A stretch of 9,194 nt of DNA from JAJDYQ01 sp942491945 (lineage in GTDB: Bacteria > Pseudomonadota > Gammaproteobacteria > JAJDYQ01). The notes under the pieces are model-generated. The model was not told the DNA's origin, did no database searches, and saw only the letters and a program-made list of their open reading frames with translations. The stretch spans positions 1-9,194 of the forward strand of contig CALODD010000033.1 of the NCBI GenBank assembly GCA_942491945.1. Direction: 5' to 3'. Position 1 is the first letter of the stretch, and every line of letters begins with the position of its first letter. This document shows, one piece after another, positions 6,545 to 9,194 of this stretch. The position numbers were made by a program, and so were the translations under genes.

Positions 6545-7858
6545 TCACTCTGCCATGAGTGATTCAATATCCTTCACTTTTTTCGGCATGGCTTTGGTTA
6601 GAACCCGATGTCCTTTCTCAGTCACCAGTACATCGTCTTCAATACGAATACCAATATTCCACCACTTCTCATCGACATCGGGACTTCCTTCAGGAATATA
6701 TAGACCCGGCTCAACAGTTAACGTCATCCCAGGCTCCAGCTCACGCCATTCATCACCGACTTTATAATCACCGACATCATGCACATCCATACCCAACCAA
6801 TGCCCGGTACGATGCATATACAGCTGTTTATACTTACCTGTCTCGATTAAATAGTCAGCAGAACCTTTAAGTATTTTCAACTGAGACATTCCATCAGCCA
6901 GAACTTTTACTGCCGCATGATGGGGATCCTGCCATTGTGCTCCCGGCCTCGTCGCTTCGATAGCAGCGAGCTGTGATTCCAGCACGATTTCATAGGCTGC
7001 TTTTTGCTCTCCGGAGAATTTACCGTTTACCGGGAAGGTGCGGGTAATATCCGCAGCATAGGAATCATATTCAGCGCCAGCATCAATGAGTAATAAGTCA
7101 CCATCCTTTAACTCATCAGAATTGTCGGTGTAATGCAGAATACAACCGTTCTCTCCGCCACCAACAATTGAGGGATAGGCAAAACCACAACCATGCTTGT
7201 TAAACTCGTAGAGTATTTCTGCCTCAACCTGATATTCCATCATGCCGGGCTGACAGTTACGCATGGCGCGCTTATGTGCATCAATTGATATATCCGCTGC
7301 TTTCTGCATCTGTTTAATTTCATGCTTGCTTTTAAACAACCGCATGTCATGCAACAGATGTTCAAGAGAAACAAACTTATCCGGTGTCCGCGCCCCAGAG
7401 CGTGCGTTCTTGCGAATTATCTTTAACCAGCCGAGCAGGCGGTTATCAAAGCCCGGATCACAGCCCATGGTGTAATACACCTTGTCGCATTGCTCCAATA
7501 ATCCGGGCAGGATGTCATCGACGTCCGTAATCGGGAACGAGTCATCCGCTTCATAAACAGATAACGCACCCTCCTGCCCCGCACGACGCCCATTCCATAC
7601 TTCTTTTTCTGGATCCTTTTCTCTACAAAATAATAGATATTCTCCATGAGGGCGTCCAGGCATTAACACCACAACCGCCTCAGGTTCTTTGAAGCCACTC
7701 AGATAATAAAAATCACTATCCTGTCGATAGGGATAGTCCACATCGCGGTTTCGGGTACGTTCAGGTGCGGCGGGCAGGATGGCAATACTACCTTCCCCCA
7801 TCATGCGCATCAGTTGTTTGCGGCGGCGCGCAAATTCTTTATGGGTTGCTTTATTCAT
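6545..7858 (-). CDS. pepP: Xaa-Pro aminopeptidase P
   Basis: PepP removes the N-terminal residue from peptides with proline in second position; it is a cytoplasmic dinuclear manganese enzyme of the pita-bread fold (M24B). The product has 437 residues against 441 in E. coli. An N-terminal domain (about 1-175, with RTRNRDVDYPYRQDSDFYYL at 35-54) is followed by the catalytic domain. All five metal ligands are visible: D259 in LLLIDAGAEYDSY, D270 in AADITRTFP, H353 in HRTGHWLGMDVHD, E383 in LTVEPGLYIP and E407 in GIRIEDDVLV. The enzyme therefore looks intact. The ATG at 7858 gives MNKATHKEFARRRKQL, typical for the family, but the bases before it contain no good ribosome binding site, and a long palindrome ends nine bases upstream. 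The stop codon is 11 bases from the chosen ubiH start. Confidence 0.95.
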   Translation of the reverse strand: MNKATHKEFARRRKQLMRMMGEGSIAILPAAPERTRNRDVDYPYRQDSDFYYLSGFKEPEAVVVLMPGRPHGEYLLFCREKDPEKEVWNGRRAGQEGALSVYEADDSFPITDVDDILPGLLEQCDKVYYTMGCDPGFDNRLLGWLKIIRKNARSGARTPDKFVSLEHLLHDMRLFKSKHEIKQMQKAADISIDAHKRAMRNCQPGMMEYQVEAEILYEFNKHGCGFAYPSIVGGGENGCILHYTDNSDELKDGDLLLIDAGAEYDSYAADITRTFPVNGKFSGEQKAAYEIVLESQLAAIEATRPGAQWQDPHHAAVKVLADGMSQLKILKGSADYLIETGKYKQLYMHRTGHWLGMDVHDVGDYKVGDEWRELEPGMTLTVEPGLYIPEGSPDVDEKWWNIGIRIEDDVLVTEKGHRVLTKAMPKKVKDIESLMAE

Positions 7859-7866
7859 ACTGCGAG

Positions 7867-8008
7867 GAGTGCCTGTAAAAATTCAATTAAGTCGATGATG
7901 GCAAGGCGTGGTTACGCGAAAAAAGCGCAGTGTATACGAAATACATGAGTATTTTGAGCGTGACCACAACACAGACAACGCGGCTTAAGTGATTTTTTAG
8001 AGGTACTC
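7867..8008. repeat. 142-bp imperfect palindrome filling the ygfB-pepP gap
   Basis: The outer arms are 28 bases each (7867-7894 and 7981-8008) and match at 23 of 28 positions when one is reversed: gagtgcctgtaaaaattcaa against gagtacctctaaaaaatcac, continuing with ttaag and cg. In exactly the same register an inner block, gtggttacgc (7908-7917) against gcgtgaccac (7958-7967), matches at 9 of 10. The centre contains tgtat/ataca (7931-7935, 7941-7945). The whole 152-base gap between the ygfB stop and the pepP start is taken up by this element. It has no open reading frame of note. Its shape suggests a REP- or MITE-like dispersed intergenic repeat; as RNA it would form a long hairpin. Family membership cannot be confirmed from one copy. 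Confidence 0.8.
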
Positions 8009-8010
8009 AT

Positions 8011-8559
8011 TTAATGTAATGTTTGTTCTGGATCTCTTACCCGTAACGAAAGCCCGACAGTCATAACGGCTACTTTAACGTATTCTTCCACCTCGAAATA
8101 CGATGACTCGTTTTCTTCGCTTTCGTCGACTTCATCGTCAAGCTGGGTAATCTCTATCAAATCACGAAGGATTTCTCGGACCTGCTCATCGAGTGATTCA
8201 TCATCCTGAATGCCGGTCATGCCCAATCCGGCAATAAAACCTTCGCACCAATCAGTTAACGCAACCAGCCGCTCCGGCAGAGCCAATTCATCATCTGGCA
8301 GGAGCATTTCAAAGCCTTCAAGCGCATTCGAAAAAACGTCATTGGTCGTGCGATAAATATCCATAAGCAGCTGTCTAGACTCATCAGCCTGCAGGTTTCC
8401 TTCTTCCTGTGGCCCCAGTACCTCATGCATCCATGCCTCGATATCTGGCTGATTTTCCACACAAAATCGAGCGCATAGCGCACCGTGGCTCTCTGAAGCG
8501 ACCATCCCCGCATTAAGCTGTTTAAGCTGAAGCTCTAAAATTGGGTAAAACTGATTCAA
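8011..8559 (-). CDS. ygfB: UPF0149 family protein (YgfB-like)
   Basis: The 182-residue product resembles E. coli YgfB, a cytoplasmic protein of the UPF0149 family. YgfB-type proteins have been linked to gene regulation in Pseudomonas; the biochemical role here is unknown. Visible family features are SESHGALCARF near the N-terminus (22-32), LPERLVALTDWCEGFIAGLG in the middle, the acidic segment DDEVDESEENESSYFEVEEY, and a final TLH as in E. coli. I chose the TTG at 8559 because AAAGGA (8571-8566) lies six bases before it and because the distance to the E-x-H-G motif then matches E. coli. An ATG at 8586 would add nine residues but has no ribosome binding site and would place AAAGGA inside the gene. 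It is the first gene of the ygfB-pepP-ubiH-ubiI run and is divergent from the zap genes. Confidence 0.88.
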   Translation of the reverse strand: MNQFYPILELQLKQLNAGMVASESHGALCARFCVENQPDIEAWMHEVLGPQEEGNLQADESRQLLMDIYRTTNDVFSNALEGFEMLLPDDELALPERLVALTDWCEGFIAGLGMTGIQDDESLDEQVREILRDLIEITQLDDEVDESEENESSYFEVEEYVKVAVMTVGLSLRVRDPEQTLH

Positions 8560-8565
8560 AACTAT

Positions 8566-8571
8566 TCCTTT
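8566..8571 (-). promoter_or_regulatory. Ribosome binding site that decides the TTG start of ygfB
   Basis: AAAGGA on the minus strand is six bases upstream of the TTG at 8559-8557. It is the only good Shine-Dalgarno match in the 5' region of the gene, and it lies downstream of the ATG at 8586. It therefore favours the shorter, TTG-initiated protein. Confidence 0.6.
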
Positions 8572-8685
8572 ATGAAATACGTGCATGTTTTAGCAGTGTT
8601 GGTAAAATACCAGAAATTTCCCCCTAAATATCGATAATCAGCAACAAAGTGGGATGCAATAATCAGGGGTTGATCAGGAGGCGTC

Positions 8686-8919
8686 ATGGACAACAATAAT
8701 CCAACACAAATGACCGACATTGAACTCAAGAAACTTGAGACTCGTGTCGATGACTTGTTGCACACCTGCGACAAGCTGATGAATGAAAATAAATCATTGC
8801 GTCATCAGCAGGAAACTCTGGTGACAGAACGAGCCAATTTAATTGAAAAAAATGAGCTCGCTCGGACACGTGTAGAGTCGATGATTACCCGCCTGAAATC
8901 GCTGGAGGCCCATTCGTGA
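8686..8919 (+). CDS. ZapB-like coiled-coil protein (TIGR02449 type)
   Basis: This 77-residue protein is almost entirely a predicted coiled coil: from IELKKLETRVDDLLHTCDKL to ESMITRLKSLEAH, leucines and other hydrophobic residues recur with heptad spacing among charged residues. Small proteins of this kind, annotated as TIGR02449 or cell division protein ZapB-like, are typically encoded directly before zapA in gammaproteobacteria. A role in Z-ring organisation is inferred from that pairing and from the resemblance to ZapB, not shown. The start is well supported: AGGAGG (8676-8681) lies four bases before the ATG. The stop overlaps the zapA GTG start in GTGA, so the two are co-translated. The 126-base gap to the divergent ygfB holds a small inverted repeat TGGTA-AAA-TACCA (8600-8612); no promoter could be assigned with confidence. 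Confidence 0.82.
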   Translation: MDNNNPTQMTDIELKKLETRVDDLLHTCDKLMNENKSLRHQQETLVTERANLIEKNELARTRVESMITRLKSLEAHS

Positions 8920-9194
8920 GCGAACAAATACCCTGCACGGTCACCATTATGGACAAGGAATACCGTGTTTCCTGCTCTGCTGAAGAAAAACAGGGCCTCG
9001 TCGAGTCAGCACAGTATCTCGATGAAAAAATGAAATCACTCAAGTCAGAGATCGGCGTCGTTGGAGCTGACCGCCTGGCTGTCATTGCTGCACTTAATAT
9101 CACTCACGAAATGCTGCAGTCCCAGGGTACGACTAATCACCTGAATAATGATATTAAAAACCGACTTGCGGCTCTGGGTCAAAAGATTGAGTCT
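8916..9194 (+). CDS. zapA: Cell division protein ZapA, cut by the window end
   Basis: ZapA binds FtsZ and promotes bundling of filaments in the Z ring; it acts as a dimer or tetramer in the cytoplasm at midcell. The visible 93 residues cover most of the protein (109 in E. coli). The globular N-terminal domain has CTVTIMDKEYRVSCSAEEK (7-25), then YLDEKMKSLKSEIGVVGADR, and the highly recognisable LAVIAALNITHEML (about 57-70). The C-terminal coiled-coil helix begins at about 76 with NHLNNDIKNRLAALGQKIES and continues past the edge. Translation starts at GTG 8916, overlapping the preceding gene by four bases, with GGAGG (8904-8908) seven bases upstream inside that gene. In E. coli the 6S RNA gene follows zapA; that region is outside this window. 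Confidence 0.95.
   Translation, partial: MSEQIPCTVTIMDKEYRVSCSAEEKQGLVESAQYLDEKMKSLKSEIGVVGADRLAVIAALNITHEMLQSQGTTNHLNNDIKNRLAALGQKIES

Noticed and set aside
6534..6548. GTG start for ubiH overlapping the pepP stop
   Set aside because: It is possible by coupling, but there is no Shine-Dalgarno match before it and family members start close to the FAD-binding strand, as the ATG at 6533 does.
7867..8008. The ygfB-pepP palindrome as an ordinary intrinsic terminator
   Set aside because: It is far too long, the T-rich stretches lie inside the arms instead of after the stem, and it separates genes that are normally co-transcribed.
8600..8612. Inverted repeat TGGTA-AAA-TACCA in the ygfB/zap gap as an operator
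   Set aside because: The arms are five bases and no promoter could be placed beside it; such repeats occur by chance, so it is mentioned only in the zapB-like entry.

Overview
The window looks like a chromosomal segment of a gammaproteobacterium. The gene order zapB-like/zapA divergent from ygfB, then pepP-ubiH-ubiI, then the glycine cleavage genes, matches the conserved E. coli neighbourhood (zapA | ygfB-pepP-ubiH-ubiI-gcvT-gcvH-gcvP). It differs from E. coli in having a split glycine decarboxylase (a gcvPA-type subunit), a tandem glycine riboswitch, and a TIGR02449/ZapB-like gene before zapA. The sequence does not let me name the genus.

Layout. Positions 1-168 (minus) hold the first 56 codons of a thiol peroxidase (tpx-like). 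Positions 240-3167 (minus) hold gcvT-gcvH-gcvPA, read from right to left. They are preceded at 3190-3445 by a promoter candidate, a two-aptamer glycine riboswitch and an intrinsic terminator hairpin just before the gcvT ribosome binding site. The reading frame of gcvH is broken near its 3' end by an apparent one-base insertion, and the tpx fragment shows a similar anomaly at the window edge. gcvPB, the PLP-carrying partner of GcvPA, is not in the window. Positions 3644-4093 (plus) hold a small secreted TPR protein, divergent from the riboswitch and convergent with ubiI.

Positions 4090-8559 (minus) hold ygfB-pepP-ubiH-ubiI. ubiI and ubiH are coupled by an ATGA overlap, and pepP ends 11 bases before the chosen ubiH start. 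Two related flavin monooxygenases of ubiquinone synthesis sit side by side with proline aminopeptidase P. The only sizeable gap in this operon, between ygfB and pepP, is almost completely filled by a 142-bp imperfect palindrome (7867-8008), which is probably a dispersed intergenic repeat. Positions 8686-9194 (plus) hold a ZapB-like coiled-coil protein overlapping zapA, which runs off the window end.

Functionally, the window combines glycine catabolism and one-carbon supply under riboswitch control, ubiquinone ring hydroxylation, a housekeeping peptidase and Z-ring assembly factors. I see no phage, CRISPR, toxin-antitoxin or transposase genes and no clear new multigene system. The observations most worth following are the long palindrome, the two frame breaks, and the tpx gene standing where gcvPB would be expected.
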